DNA of 64,000 nt, taken from positions 36,704,001 to 36,768,000 of the forward strand of contig JBANAY010000003.1 of NCBI GenBank assembly GCA_037952775.1. Reading direction: 5' to 3'. The notes below the pieces were generated by a model. The model worked only from the letters and a program-made list of their open reading frames with translations, did no database searches and was not told where the DNA came from. Made by a program: the position numbers and the translations under genes. Below, one piece after another: positions 10,945 to 21,985 of this stretch (its first letter is position 1; the number at the start of each line of letters is the position of its first letter). This DNA comes from Clonostachys chloroleuca (taxonomy: Eukaryota > Ascomycota > Sordariomycetes > Hypocreales > Bionectriaceae).

Positions 10945-12795
10945 CTATACTACCGATACTTTGTTGTTGTCATGATGCAACGGTTGTAATTCATCTGGCT
11001 TCCCAAATGCCCACCCTCTCCATCTCGAATGTGAGAGAACAACACCCCCATTCTTCCACAACGTCCTTGAAACTAAACCCCAAAGACGAGATAAGCCAAT
11101 TGCCTTGTTTACCGAGCGTACCCTGAACGCTCGGAGAACTCCAGCATACCGTAATATGACCAGGGCCACAAATATCAGAATGCTTAATTTGACAATTGTC
11201 AAGATTGTCTTCAGGATCGTCAGCAATTGATCTGGAGATCTGGCGTTCCCATACGTCCTCTTTATCACAGAGGAGTATTTGAGAATCCTGCCATCCTGGG
11301 CCACGCCAGCGACACGCACGTATTCGGGCATATCCTCCTCCATATCAAACCCAGTTTCAAACCCGTCCTTGGGTCTGGCCGCCAAGTTCATCCATCGTTC
11401 CCGCGACACGTCCTCCCAGTCTGCGCCCTGCAAGACCCATTGACTGACCTCCGTGTCCCCATTCCAACTCACGTACAAGACGCCGTCGGATGGCTTCAGG
11501 TAGACGTTGATGTGACTCGTGGGCTTGCCGACCCAATGGCCCTTGAAGCCACGGTAACTGACGACAGCACCAACGCGGTATAGGACCCAGGGGGCTATGC
11601 GGACGTCGCAGAGAACGTCGCCGTCCGGACCGAACTCAGTGAAGGCGGGATACATGCCGTAGTCGACAAGCATGCCACCCGTTTCCTCGAGCAGCTGGGC
11701 TGATCCCTGTGAGTCGGGGTGTTTCGGATGCTGAGGGTCCCAAAACTGCTGGACAAGCGTGGCAGTAAGCTTGATGTCATCGAGCTTGATTACCAAGCCG
11801 CGACTGTAGTCATGGGGACTCTTGGGGCCTTGCCTTTCAGCTCTAGCATTGTCGAAAAGAGAGATTGTGTTGTTCTCATGCATTCTGATGTGGTGTTGGT
11901 AGTGAAAGTCAGTCGCAAGACCCTCTGATAAGTCTTGGAACATGTTCTTCTTGCCGCCAAGAGTCCAGATGATCTTGCCATCTTCGCGGCTAATCAGATG
12001 GATGGTTTTCGTGTGGCGTCCCGAGACGAGGTAGTTCCCTTCTTCATCTTTGTCAAGACTATTGATGTGGAAGAAATCAAATCCAGAGTGAGGGCTCTCT
12101 CCGTCATCTGCACCAGTAAAATATCGGATCGTCTCATCTATATCGACGTGTTCAGAGGCATGCCAGTGGAAGAGCAGCTTCCCAGTTTCGATATCAACCT
12201 CCTGGAACATGCTGTCGATTATCCAGCCCTCCTCTGGTCCCCCGATAGGACTAAGGTCTGCCTTTTTAGGAGCATATACCGTCATCAGCACAGTCCCTTC
12301 GTCAGTGACTTTGAACTCGTGCAGATCTCCCATCAGATCGTCCCCGACGGGTCTAAAGGTCCGAAAGACCTGGTAGTTCTCGTCCAGCATCAGATATTCT
12401 CCCCGTCCAAAACCAGCATATATTCCTTCTATGCTCTTCCAAAATGTGAGATAATTTGTTTTGTTGTATGTTTGAACCTGGAGATCTGCAACCTGTCCAA
12501 ACTCATCCGTTGTCCAGACAAGATTCCCCTTGTAGTCGAAAATCACGGGCCCAGGGGAGCCGACGAGACGGCCCTTAGGTGTAATCATATAGAAGCCATC
12601 GTTGCATTTCTCATCCCATTGGAGGAAGTTGAATAATGGCGCCGTCAGGTCGAAGCTCTTGTAGGTTTGTTGAGGGTAGAAGCCGTAGAAACCCCAATCA
12701 TAGAGGTGCTGCGAACTCAGGAGGTCAAGTTCAGCGGTTAGACCTAGCCCCTGAAAAGCCTGTATGGCAAGCACAAGGACTAATGGACCCCTCAT
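10945..12795 (-). CDS. Arylsulfotransferase (ASST) family membrane/secreted protein
   Basis: A single exon encodes about 616 residues. The ATG at 12795 is chosen because it opens directly into a signal peptide (MRGPLVLVLAIQAFQGL); the longer frame has no earlier ATG. The bulk is a fungal arylsulfotransferase-type beta-propeller: GFYMITPKG, PGPVIFDYKGNLVW, a conserved SGFDFFHINSLDKDEEGNYL, the TIWTLGGK-like segment after ISREDGK, and FHYQHHIRM containing the paired His seen in the family. A hydrophobic helix near residues 545-565 (ILTIVKLSILIFVALVILRY) anchors the C-terminus, followed by a basic tail. Bacterial ASST moves sulfate between phenols without PAPS; the fungal substrate is unknown. 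The protein is probably extracytoplasmic with a single C-terminal membrane span. Confidence 0.85.
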   Translation of the reverse strand: MRGPLVLVLAIQAFQGLGLTAELDLLSSQHLYDWGFYGFYPQQTYKSFDLTAPLFNFLQWDEKCNDGFYMITPKGRLVGSPGPVIFDYKGNLVWTTDEFGQVADLQVQTYNKTNYLTFWKSIEGIYAGFGRGEYLMLDENYQVFRTFRPVGDDLMGDLHEFKVTDEGTVLMTVYAPKKADLSPIGGPEEGWIIDSMFQEVDIETGKLLFHWHASEHVDIDETIRYFTGADDGESPHSGFDFFHINSLDKDEEGNYLVSGRHTKTIHLISREDGKIIWTLGGKKNMFQDLSEGLATDFHYQHHIRMHENNTISLFDNARAERQGPKSPHDYSRGLVIKLDDIKLTATLVQQFWDPQHPKHPDSQGSAQLLEETGGMLVDYGMYPAFTEFGPDGDVLCDVRIAPWVLYRVGAVVSYRGFKGHWVGKPTSHINVYLKPSDGVLYVSWNGDTEVSQWVLQGADWEDVSRERWMNLAARPKDGFETGFDMEEDMPEYVRVAGVAQDGRILKYSSVIKRTYGNARSPDQLLTILKTILTIVKLSILIFVALVILRYAGVLRAFRVRSVNKAIGLSRLWGLVSRTLWKNGGVVLSHSRWRGWAFGKPDELQPLHHDNNKVSVV

Positions 12796-14742
12796 ATCTA
12801 CTGTTCGCACAGGCAGAGCAACTAAGGCACAATGGGGGGAACGGTAGCTGAGCTGAGCGGTAGAGGGAATAGTAGCTTATGAAGGCTTTTTGCTACCTGT
12901 AAAGTAGGCATGCCATGGTCGGGAGTCGGGACTGCGTGTAGAAGAAACTTCGGTATACAAGGTCCCCTTAACAATCGATTAGATCCCCGTCGGACGTGCA
13001 GAATGAGCCAAGCCACGGCAGACGATTCATGGTTTCCCTGTAATCACCAGTTCAAGTTAGACCGGGGCGGGGTTCGTTCCTATTGTAACATGGAATACAG
13101 TCCCTGGAAAGCTTAGTGAGTCGTCTCATTTCTGCAATGCCGCGCACTTGGCTACGGTATGGTGTGGGGGGGGGGGGGTCATGATAGCGTCGGAGAGATC
13201 GTCGTCATGAGATGGCTTAGCGACGGTGGGACCACACATCCCGTATCATTATAGGTGCGAGCAGGAAAAGGAGATGTCTGTCGCATTATCAGGTACATAG
13301 AAAACTGCCGATTGATAAAATCCACGCGTCCCGAACGGCTAACAAGGTTCTCATTCTGTATGCGTGGGTCTCACTCTGTTTTTATGGGGATGGTGTGTCT
13401 ACAACGTCTGGGGATCGCCTTCATCTCTTGGCCGAATACTAGTTTTGATCCTGATGCGGTAAAAGTTGATGGCAAAAAAGCACATCAACCTACCTTTACT
13501 CAATCGGAGAGTTCTTCATGGGAAAGTTGCGTTGGAAATGATCCTCGAACCTGCAATACAAACGTCAGGGGTGTATCGCAACATTTGCCTCGTGTCAGGG
13601 ACTATGAGACTTCTTATTCCCGCAAAGACAACAAAACTCGCACGACATTCAAGAGAATTCATTTCCAAGTAGGGGGGTTCGTCATTTTATGCGGGACTAC
13701 GCAGATGCAGTAGATGTAAGGATGAAATTTGTTTGGAGTATGCCCAGTGATTCACTCGGCTTGGAGGCAGCCAAGGAGAAAGCATCAGACTTTATTTCGA
13801 CCGCGTCTGGGCATTTATGGTATGATGTTACGTACATATATGTTGCAAGCAAACTGAGAGAAATGTTTCTTGGATGATCGCTACCAACAAATACGCCAAC
13901 TCTCTACGCTGTTGTGTTCAATTCCCCATGAAATGAGAAGGATGAACACATTGATTCTTCTTATTGAACGGATGATCTCCAGCTCCTGAAAAGTCACCTA
14001 GTAGTCGACAATGTGAACCCAAATATGGTGTAGAGCCGTCGATCAACGGCGTTTATCGCGCCCGACTACCGACAGCGGACGTCATCGCCTTGCGTGTTCG
14101 ATGATGCAGGGGATGGGCACCATGTTTTATCTTGTGGGGACTGGATCCTGGAACAACACAGCCTCAGAAAATCCATCGCCCGTCATAATCACATACGTCG
14201 AGCAACTGCCGCCCCACCTCCAAACCCCATGAGGGAAGTGAGGTTTATTGAAGTCAGGAGAAAATGTATCTAGTGCGTTGAGAGAGCTCCGAATTAGGAA
14301 TGTATATTTTTGTTGTTCTTGTATAAGAAAGACACTGGGGAGAGGGAAAAGAGCCGGAATCTCCAACTACACTACAGAGGCTCGTGTTCTATGCCTTATA
14401 CGAGACTAAACAAGGAAAAGAAAAATAATACAAGTACAGAGTAGGCCAGCCTTCAAAAAAGCTTTTGATTCTACCATACACTCCGCGTATGCCATAACCC
14501 TAAGTGTTCTCAAAGATGAGGTAGTTAATATCTTCGATATTATTAAGTAATTTCTTATTCAACTATTAATCCCGTCCAGATCCATTTCACACCCTTAGAC
14601 GGCTGGGCTAGACTGATTCTTTGTCCAGTGACAGTCTTCTCTAGCCTTGTTTGGACCATCTCTAACACCACAACTGATGACCGAGAGGGCTATATGTAGA
14701 TCTTACACTTGCCGAGCGTAGAGATCACCATCAAGAATAGAT
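12796..14742. other. Intergenic, about 1.9 kb
   Basis: This is the shared upstream region of the arylsulfotransferase (minus) and the 3' flank of the HET gene (minus). It contains a 13-base G run and several short ORFs with no domain resemblance (longest 152 residues at 13255-13713, compositionally unremarkable and not supported as a gene). Confidence 0.5.
13166..13178 (+). repeat. G(13) homopolymer
   Basis: Thirteen consecutive G, the longest G run in the window, in non-coding DNA. Confidence 0.9.
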
Positions 14743-17667
14743 CTAGCCAAATGTATATGACTGAGATGGAAAGTTCATCATTTGCCACATCCCTTTGACC
14801 TTTGTAGTGACCTTATACCTACGATCCTCTTCGTCGTAATGCTTCCTTAGACGTTCCAAGAGCTCGCTGTCCTCTATCGGTGCAACGGGACCTCCTTCTT
14901 CTATTGTTTTCAACTCCGGCGGGCCGTCATCGCCGCCTTCCTTTTCCACGACCCAGCATACAGTCATGCTCCTCAAGTCTCTATGAGGCAGCACCTCCCA
15001 ATCCGAATTGTATGGAGTCGCTATCGTACAGGGTCCGTCGACGTCAAAGACAGACCTGAGAGTTTGGACGCGATTTTGCTCCTCGGCGAATTCAAACACT
15101 CCCTCGCCCGCAATGATGCCAAAACTAGACATGGAACTGATGTTGATACCCTCAATGCCCTCTTTATCCTCACCCGATAAGATGGGAGACAGAAGAGTGC
15201 TCTCTAGCATCATGGCCAGCAATTGCCGACGGAGCTGTCGACCCTGGAGTGAGGGGTCCATCGTTTTCTTCTCCTTCTTGGGTTTTGGTTCCTTTGTTGG
15301 CTGTTCCCGAATTGGAAGCAAGAGCTTGTCACCTGAACTAGATGGAGGATCCTCGACCGCATTGGCACCCTCGGCGTCATCTTCGGGTTCGGAGTCGGGA
15401 CGTTCAGGGGTCAAGGTGCTGGGATTGGTACTGCGCTGATACCGACCAACCCAGAGAAATCCCAGCGACATGATGCGGTTGAATAGCCACACCTGGTGGT
15501 ATTGGCCATCGGGACTGCGATCAAATTGCAATGTATCAAAAGGATGTGCGACAACGTCAGGGTGACTGAACAGGGCTTCAGAAACCTCATCTGGGAGATC
15601 TGGCTTGTTCTCTCCACCAAGACCGTCTACTCGCATCGACTGCCATATACTGTTGGCGACACCAATGGCATTGGGATCAGAGTCGGCCTGATCCCATAGA
15701 CACCGCAAGATGCCAAAGAAGATTCTACCGATGGAGTGCTGCTTCAGAGCTTCATTTTCCACGCGCTCTGCGAGCAGACTTGGGATGACCTCAACACCAG
15801 TGCTATCCATGCCGTTCCAGATATCTGAATCTGGGGGCAAATAGCCTGTCCTCATTATCTCGAGGTTTGCCCTGACCATGACATTTGAGCGGGAAAAGTG
15901 GGCGGTGATCTGCTGGCGGCGAGATAGATAAGAATCGCTCGATTCCCCCTTTGCTGGACCATTGAACACTATAGATATGCACTTGAGCCTTGCCCACTCC
16001 TCTGCCCACTGTTCCTGTACGGGGGTGAGGTCAATTAAATCTTCCACGACCCAGAGGTAGGCGGTGAAGTTGAAGACGGCGGACGGCTTTGTGTATGGTT
16101 TAAACCGCGTTCCAACAATCCGTTGAATTTTCGTATAGTCTGCCTCAGCAGTCCGCGTGTCAAACGGAGCAAGCCATTTCGGGCTCTCTCTGGGTCCTTC
16201 AACTTGAGGGACATACGTTACGTCTCCCCAAGGGGCGTAGACTTCAGGCACCAAGAGGGAGAAATCTGCGTTGAGAATTGAGAGGGTGAGCAGAGCGACT
16301 CGGAGTGACTTGCAATGCTCTTCTACGGCGTTTGTATCCAGACGAGTCTCGTACCCGCACATGTTGGCCATGATCGCAATGCGGTCCTTGACGTCTCGGC
16401 ACCCTCGCGTTCTTAACAGTGTAAGTGCTCCGGCAGCGTCGATTCTGTCTCTCCTAGCCATGCCGCAATCGTAAGATAAACTGATCTGAGACGGGAGACT
16501 GTTGCCTTGGATCACTGCCGGGTGTAAACTCCGCACCTTTTGGACAATTGCGGCATCGGGGGACATCGTGTCGTTGTATCGTATGGCGGCTGTCTGGGAT
16601 TCCTGGAAGGAACTGCGCTCGACTACTGCTCTTGCCTCCTCCACAATGTTTCGGAACTGTTGGACGCCCATGCAAAGAACTTCGGATTCCATTTCGCGGA
16701 CTCCTTCATCTAGGGAGTGAGAAGGAGCGCGAAAACCTGGACGGCCAACGCGGAAGGATGAAGGGTAATTTATACCAGGCGCCCGTCGAAACACAAGAAA
16801 GAGGCGGTTACCCGCACTCAATGACTCTTGGACGACCCAGGCACGTTCATAGTAGCGATCGCGCGAGACGTCATCGAGGAAATCAAGGACATGAGTGAAA
16901 GAATGTACGCGCCCCTGTCCATCATCGTGGTCGATGGCAACACGGATGGCGTCCACTTGCGCTTGGCTCGTCAGCTCCAAGGAGTGAAAAGCTGCAGTGA
17001 CCATTGCGCGGTTGTAGAGAATGTCCATTGCTTGGACACCGATCTGCTGCTCGTCCCAGTCTCGCTGGGGGCTGCCCTCGGTGGGCTGCGGCAAGCACTC
17101 CTGGTCAATCCATATCATCCGAAGGCCGAAACTGTTGGCAACGTCAACAGCGCGGTCAATGACGTCGTCCAGGGCGCGATTTGCCCGAATCTTCCCATCC
17201 AGGTCGCGAACTTGGTAGTGCCGCTCTTCTTGGATGATATGGCCTTCATCGTCGATTTCGGGAACTGGCCAACAATAGGATACCGCAACAAAATGATGGC
17301 AGTTTTCGTTTAATCCGAATTTGAGGTCGGGAAAGGCGTCTCTTGGTTTGTAAAGGCGGAATTTCCGCGCTTTCTTGTCATGAGGAAACTCGGGACAGGA
17401 GGAGCAAATTTCACACATGTCCCCTCTACCCACGGACGAATTCTCCTCATGAAGGTGTTGGGAATGGACGAGTGCCTTCTCCTTGCCTTTGCCGCTGAGA
17501 TCAGGCGCCTCGTCTGTATCGTCGTAGATAAGAAACTTGCAGTCTCTCAAGGCCCATACATAGGCTTTCGATCTTTCCACCCGGAAGCCTGCAATTTTCG
17601 ATACCTGCTCCATTTCAGCTGGCCCGAATGGGGCAGAATTTCTCGTCACGTCATTTTCCATCTCCAT
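14743..17667 (-). CDS. HET-domain protein (heterokaryon incompatibility type)
   Basis: One exon encodes 974 residues. The HET domain occupies about residues 125-310: HHFVAVSYCWPVPE (the A/V-x-S-Y-C-W motif), then RMIWIDQECLPQ (usual W-I-D-x-x-C-I-D/N-Q) and a downstream RAWVVQE (usual R-x-W-x-x-Q-E). All three signature blocks are intact. The C-terminal two thirds is typical non-conserved HET partner sequence, with an acidic, Pro/Lys-rich low-complexity stretch at about residues 755-815 and no recognised second domain (no NACHT, ankyrin or WD seen). HET proteins trigger programmed cell death on non-self recognition in fungi; that role is known for only a few members and is inferred here. No signal peptide. 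A degraded HET gene lies 2 kb away at 19747-21633. Confidence 0.88.
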   Translation of the reverse strand: MEMENDVTRNSAPFGPAEMEQVSKIAGFRVERSKAYVWALRDCKFLIYDDTDEAPDLSGKGKEKALVHSQHLHEENSSVGRGDMCEICSSCPEFPHDKKARKFRLYKPRDAFPDLKFGLNENCHHFVAVSYCWPVPEIDDEGHIIQEERHYQVRDLDGKIRANRALDDVIDRAVDVANSFGLRMIWIDQECLPQPTEGSPQRDWDEQQIGVQAMDILYNRAMVTAAFHSLELTSQAQVDAIRVAIDHDDGQGRVHSFTHVLDFLDDVSRDRYYERAWVVQESLSAGNRLFLVFRRAPGINYPSSFRVGRPGFRAPSHSLDEGVREMESEVLCMGVQQFRNIVEEARAVVERSSFQESQTAAIRYNDTMSPDAAIVQKVRSLHPAVIQGNSLPSQISLSYDCGMARRDRIDAAGALTLLRTRGCRDVKDRIAIMANMCGYETRLDTNAVEEHCKSLRVALLTLSILNADFSLLVPEVYAPWGDVTYVPQVEGPRESPKWLAPFDTRTAEADYTKIQRIVGTRFKPYTKPSAVFNFTAYLWVVEDLIDLTPVQEQWAEEWARLKCISIVFNGPAKGESSDSYLSRRQQITAHFSRSNVMVRANLEIMRTGYLPPDSDIWNGMDSTGVEVIPSLLAERVENEALKQHSIGRIFFGILRCLWDQADSDPNAIGVANSIWQSMRVDGLGGENKPDLPDEVSEALFSHPDVVAHPFDTLQFDRSPDGQYHQVWLFNRIMSLGFLWVGRYQRSTNPSTLTPERPDSEPEDDAEGANAVEDPPSSSGDKLLLPIREQPTKEPKPKKEKKTMDPSLQGRQLRRQLLAMMLESTLLSPILSGEDKEGIEGINISSMSSFGIIAGEGVFEFAEEQNRVQTLRSVFDVDGPCTIATPYNSDWEVLPHRDLRSMTVCWVVEKEGGDDGPPELKTIEEGGPVAPIEDSELLERLRKHYDEEDRRYKVTTKVKGMWQMMNFPSQSYTFG

Positions 17668-18224
17668 GGTGGGCTGCGCAATGTCGAGTTTGGACGAACT
17701 GAGAAAATTCCGAAAGTAGATTCGCTGCTAGAACCCCCTTTTTATGTTTAACCAGCCATCAACCTGCATACGTCGCTCAATGGACGACTGCATCGTCATC
17801 TGAAGCTCGAAGGGTTGCATCCGTGGCTTTTATGAGCTACGCCACAAGGCTAAGCCTTGAGCCCTGCCCCTGATCTTACGCAATCACCTGACCTCGGATA
17901 CTGATGTGATGCTATATATAGATCATCACGGAATTTCGAGCAAGAGAATGATATTCAAGAGAATGGATTTCGAGAGGCTTTGGTCTTGAGTCAAGTATAT
18001 AATTCGATTTGGCAGTACCGCAGTATAAAATACTCAGTCCAGCAACGGGATCCGGAGATGCCTTTCTTGGCTCGCCGCGTGCGGGGTGCAGATCCCTGCC
18101 CTCTGGCATGATTTGTAACCTTATAAGAGTACATAAACGAGCTCGTTGTCTATGTTGCAAATGTCAGCTGAGCATATTTTCATGCCGATTAATCCAGAAT
18201 ATATTCCAGTCTTTGAAATCCAAA
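17668..18224. other. Intergenic, 557 bases
   Basis: Divergent promoter region of the HET gene (minus) and the NmrA-like gene (plus). No features stand out. Confidence 0.5.
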
Positions 18225-19374
18225 ATGGTTCGCATTGCTGTTGCTGGAGGTGCTGGACAGGTGGGCAAAGCCATCGTTGAGGGTCTGGTTGGTCATGGGG
18301 GGCATGAAGTCTATGTTCTCTCACGAAGTGTATGTCAACGGCAATTTCCCTTCCTAGCCGTGACTTGAATCTTCACTAATTGATCTGTTGATTCTATAGA
18401 GCCGCGAACCTAGCGCAGGGGTCAAGTATTTGACCGTTGATTACTCCAGCGTCGCATCAGTCCAAAAAGCGCTCGATGAGGCCCAGATCAATACCCTGGT
18501 TTGTGCCATTGGAGTTGTCAACGAAGCAGCAAATGCTTCGCAACTCAGGCTCATACAGGCAGCTGCCAGCGCAGAGCACACTAAGAGATTCATTATTGCC
18601 AGTTACGATCTGCTGCATAAGAAAGAGTAAGAAAGCCTTGTTGCAACTTCATTATCCGGCTTTCCCTTCCCCTGTTCTCTTACAAATAAATACTAACCAG
18701 GCGCCAACGATTGAAGGCATATTGAGCTCAACCCTTTGGCGAAATACACATTCCAGGCTGTCGATGAGCTTGAGAAAACTAGCCTCGAGTACACTCGGAT
18801 TGCAAACGGCTGGTTTCTTGACTATTACGGGATGCCACATTGGAAAACAACGCTTCATCCATGGATCAACGTATTGAACATGGAGCAAAAATGGGCTGTA
18901 ATCCCCGGCGATGGGTCTGCAAAGGCTAGTTTTATCACCACGCAGGACATGGCCAAATTCCTCGCCCGCATGATGGATTTGGAGAAATGGACAAAAGTCA
19001 CATTGATCCTTGGCGAGACAATCTCGTTCAAGGATCTCCTCCAGTTGGCAGAGGAAGTTCGAGGTATGTTGTTCGAGATAATATTGCAACAATCTACTAG
19101 GATTGTATACAAAGTCTAACCGGGAAACCTAGGCTCTAAGTTCGATGTTGCCTACGATGATCTGGACTCTCTCAAAGGCGGAAAGATCTCATTCGCATCT
19201 AAGTTCCCCCCGATTGGCTTTCCCAACGACGAGGCATTCTTCGCCCTGCTCCATTACCAGGCTGGGCTAGGGCATTTCCTTGTGCCTAACGATGATACAC
19301 TCAACCAAAAGTTTCCAGATATCCCCATCACATCAACGCGGGAGGTCATGGAAGCTTCATGGAAAGGCAAATAG
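18225..19374 (+). CDS. NmrA-like NAD(P)-binding protein, one-base shift in exon 3
   Basis: Four exons: 18225-18329, 18400-18626, 18701-19063 and 19133-19374, with introns of 69-74 bases, all GT-AG. The protein starts with a Rossmann motif MVRIAVAGGAGQVGKAI (GxxGxxG), then LVCAIGVV, RFIIASYD, YTRIANGWFLDYYGMPHW and ASFITTQDMAKFLARM, the pattern of NmrA-like/isoflavone-reductase-like atypical SDRs of about 320 residues. These bind NAD(P)(H); some are redox sensors and others are secondary-metabolism reductases. After the splice at 18700 the frame meets TGA at 18723-18725, whereas dropping one T at about 18723 restores continuous homology. No alternative acceptor fixes this. It is either a sequence error or a disabled copy. 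Confidence 0.78.
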
Positions 19375-19746
19375 GTCTATATCATCTTTCAACATGACCG
19401 CAGATGAAAGATTATAACACCTTCAGTCATCTACTCAATACGTGAACAAAACAGGCGCCATACGAGCTTCCTCTTCCACATCTTGCCCCAAAACGTGGAA
19501 TGAACATGTAGAGAGTCATTCAGGCGGTCAGTCAGGCTTGTAGTAAACGAATTGTAGCGATTCAACTCTGAATCATTTTCAGCAGTAAATGGAAGATACA
19601 AAGTACTTTTGATGGAAAAAATTATGGGGTGTTTGTGGGCTGGGAATGAGGAGCAAGTTGGCCAGGGTTCACGACTTGCTGCTTATTCCTGCTGCGTGTG
19701 ACTCCCCTGTGCCTCAATTCTTCCCTTAACATCTCCAATAAGATTG
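19375..19746. other. Intergenic, 372 bases
   Basis: 3' flank of the NmrA-like gene and 5' flank of the HET pseudogene. Nothing recognised. Confidence 0.5.
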
Positions 19747-21633
19747 ATGATTGATCCTTCCTCCACCATCTACGCGTCTCCATTCAGTTTTGCAAAGTGT
19801 CAGGGAATACAGACTTACAAACCCCAGCAGCTGGATGACGCCCGGTCCCAGGTCCGGCTCCTCAAGCTGCATCCTGGTATCGGGAAGCTCAGCGGTGAGC
19901 TCTTCGCAGCCCGGTTGGAGGGCTCCGCTTATCCTCAGTATGAACCCATCTCTTACTGCTAGGGCTCCCAGAAAAACCAGCAAGCTATCTTGCTAGATGG
20001 TTTGACATCTTCCATTGGACGCAACTTCTATATGGCTTTGAAGCGACTACGTTATGCGGATTCCGTGCGGGTTCTGTGGTGTGACGTACTCCGCATTGAT
20101 CAAAGCAACACTGCAGAGAAGAGCGTGCAAATACCACTGATGCCTCAAATTTATCAGAAAGGGGGCCGTACGCTTATATGGCTGGGAGAACATAATCGAC
20201 GAACAAAGCGGATTTTCCAGATGTTTGAAACTTGAGAAAGATGCTACATGGAGAATGCTGAGGCACAAATGCCTTCATATGAGTGGAGAAGAATAAGTCA
20301 CGACCGCCTCGATATCGCATGATGGTTTCGTCCCTTAGTTCCCATTATCGGATTTATCACCAATACCCAAGGCGAAAAAGATATAGCCAATCTTCGGAAA
20401 TCGGATTGGATGCATCGAGTTTGGGTCATACAAGAAGCAGCAGTCTCAGAGCAGATTACTGTTATCTGTGGGAAATACTCTACCAACTGGGATACAATCG
20501 TCCGAGCCTATACAGTCTCAGACGCGGGCTGGGATCAGAACTTCTCAAATATCATTTTCCCTGTGCAGGCATTCCGGGACGCTGACTACCAATCACTTGC
20601 TCGTCTTGTACCAGATGCCATGGGTGCCCGGGCAACAGATGAGAGTAATTATATTTATGGGATCTTGGGACTTTTAGACCCAGACTCTGTTTTGTCAAAG
20701 AAGATCGAGCCGGAGTATTCTGTAAATCCCCTGGAAATGTTCCACAAAGTGACAAAGATCACACTGGAAAACACAGAGGACGCAAACATTATTCTCTTGG
20801 GCAGCAAGAATTTGTCAAAAGAACTCCCCGGCTGGTGTTGGCATCCTTACTCCAAGGACGATCACCGTTATGCAGACTATGAGCTTCGGGAAAAGGAAAG
20901 CCTACGAGCGACGATGGACTCATTGCCCAAAATTGCGTTTCTTGAGAATGATAGGGTGCTGCAGCTGGCAGGATACTCGTTTGGAACCGTGACCAGAGCG
21001 GGACCTGCAATTCCACTAGAGGATCATCCATTTGGAGTCAAGATGCTCCGCTTTATATACAAATCGGTTCTGACCTATTTCCACTCGAGGTCAATTATTG
21101 GGGCAGACATTGCACGTCCATATGTGAATACCAGTATGACAACTACAGAGGCTTTTTACTGGTCTATGCTGATGCCGGAGATCAATGGGGTCGACAAGGC
21201 TGACTTGGACCATATCCTAGAAATGGTTCAAGACCTGGATGAACTCCTGCAGAGAAAATTCTCTTTCTTAGCCAAGAAGCCCGGGCCTTGGTCAGGACTT
21301 TCAGCTCTTTATGTCTGGCCGCGGGTTTTAGAGATCACGCTGCGGTCCGCGTTTGGGAGCAGTCAAACGCAATGCTTGGAAATAATGAGAAGACATGCTC
21401 ACGTCTATGGATATCGAGCAATATCTACCTCAGAAGGATATATTGGATTTGCCACCGGCCCAATTTATCCTCAGGATAAGATATTCTTGCTCCAAGGAGT
21501 ACGCACACCAGTCGTGCTCAGGCGTGCCAATGCAAACGCAAATTGGAGGATTATTGGGGAAATATACATCCCTGGAGCTATGCTTGGCGAATTGTGGGAT
21601 GAAAGCAAATCTTATGATGTTTTGATAGAGTGA
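19747..21633 (+). pseudogene. HET-domain pseudogene with three in-frame stops
   Basis: One reading frame spans the whole locus (629 codons). The HET domain is clear: YEPISYC followed by a stop where the family has Trp-Gly, then VLWCDVLRIDQ (Arg where Cys is usual), a GGRTLIWLGE block, and HRVWVIQEA. The stops are TAG at 19960-19962, TGA at 20233-20235 and TGA at 20320-20322; no indel is needed anywhere. The first stop changes an invariant Trp codon (TGG to TAG). From 20323 to the end the frame is open and family-like, including the C-terminal ATGPIYP region common in HET proteins. The frame was therefore inactivated by point substitutions alone, recently enough to escape indels. A short 5' product of about 71 residues, or an internal start at 20410 (407 residues, without the core HET blocks), remains possible. 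Confidence 0.85.
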
Positions 21634-21985
21634 TAGTGTGAAAGGTGATAATCGTTGGATATTTCACTCCCAATCTTTCACCCGACGTCATCCGAAGGCA
21701 CAGTCAGCACCAAACAGCCGGAAATTGGTGTCTTTCTTTAATTATAACTGATCCTACTTAAATTGCGACCTCAAACTGCTGCTGATCCCTCGCCCCCCTG
21801 GGTTAGGTAGCTACCCAGTAAGGCTTAGCCAGGGGTAAGGGGCAACAGTCAGGTGATCCACCACCTTCACTATCGATTTCCACTTCATTAGCGAGCGTTT
21901 TGACTCGTCCAAGCTCTCCTCGTCTCGACGCCTCTCGCCTGTTTCTTGCGGATGGCTGGCTGGTCTGGCGCAACAGCCCGTCAGC
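21634..21985. other. Intergenic, 352 bases
   Basis: Upstream region of the small gene at 21986. Nothing recognised beyond imperfect short palindromes. Confidence 0.5.

Noticed and set aside
13166..13178. G13 as a G-quadruplex or telomere-related element
   Set aside because: A single run without spaced G tracts or TTAGGG units; treated as a plain homopolymer.
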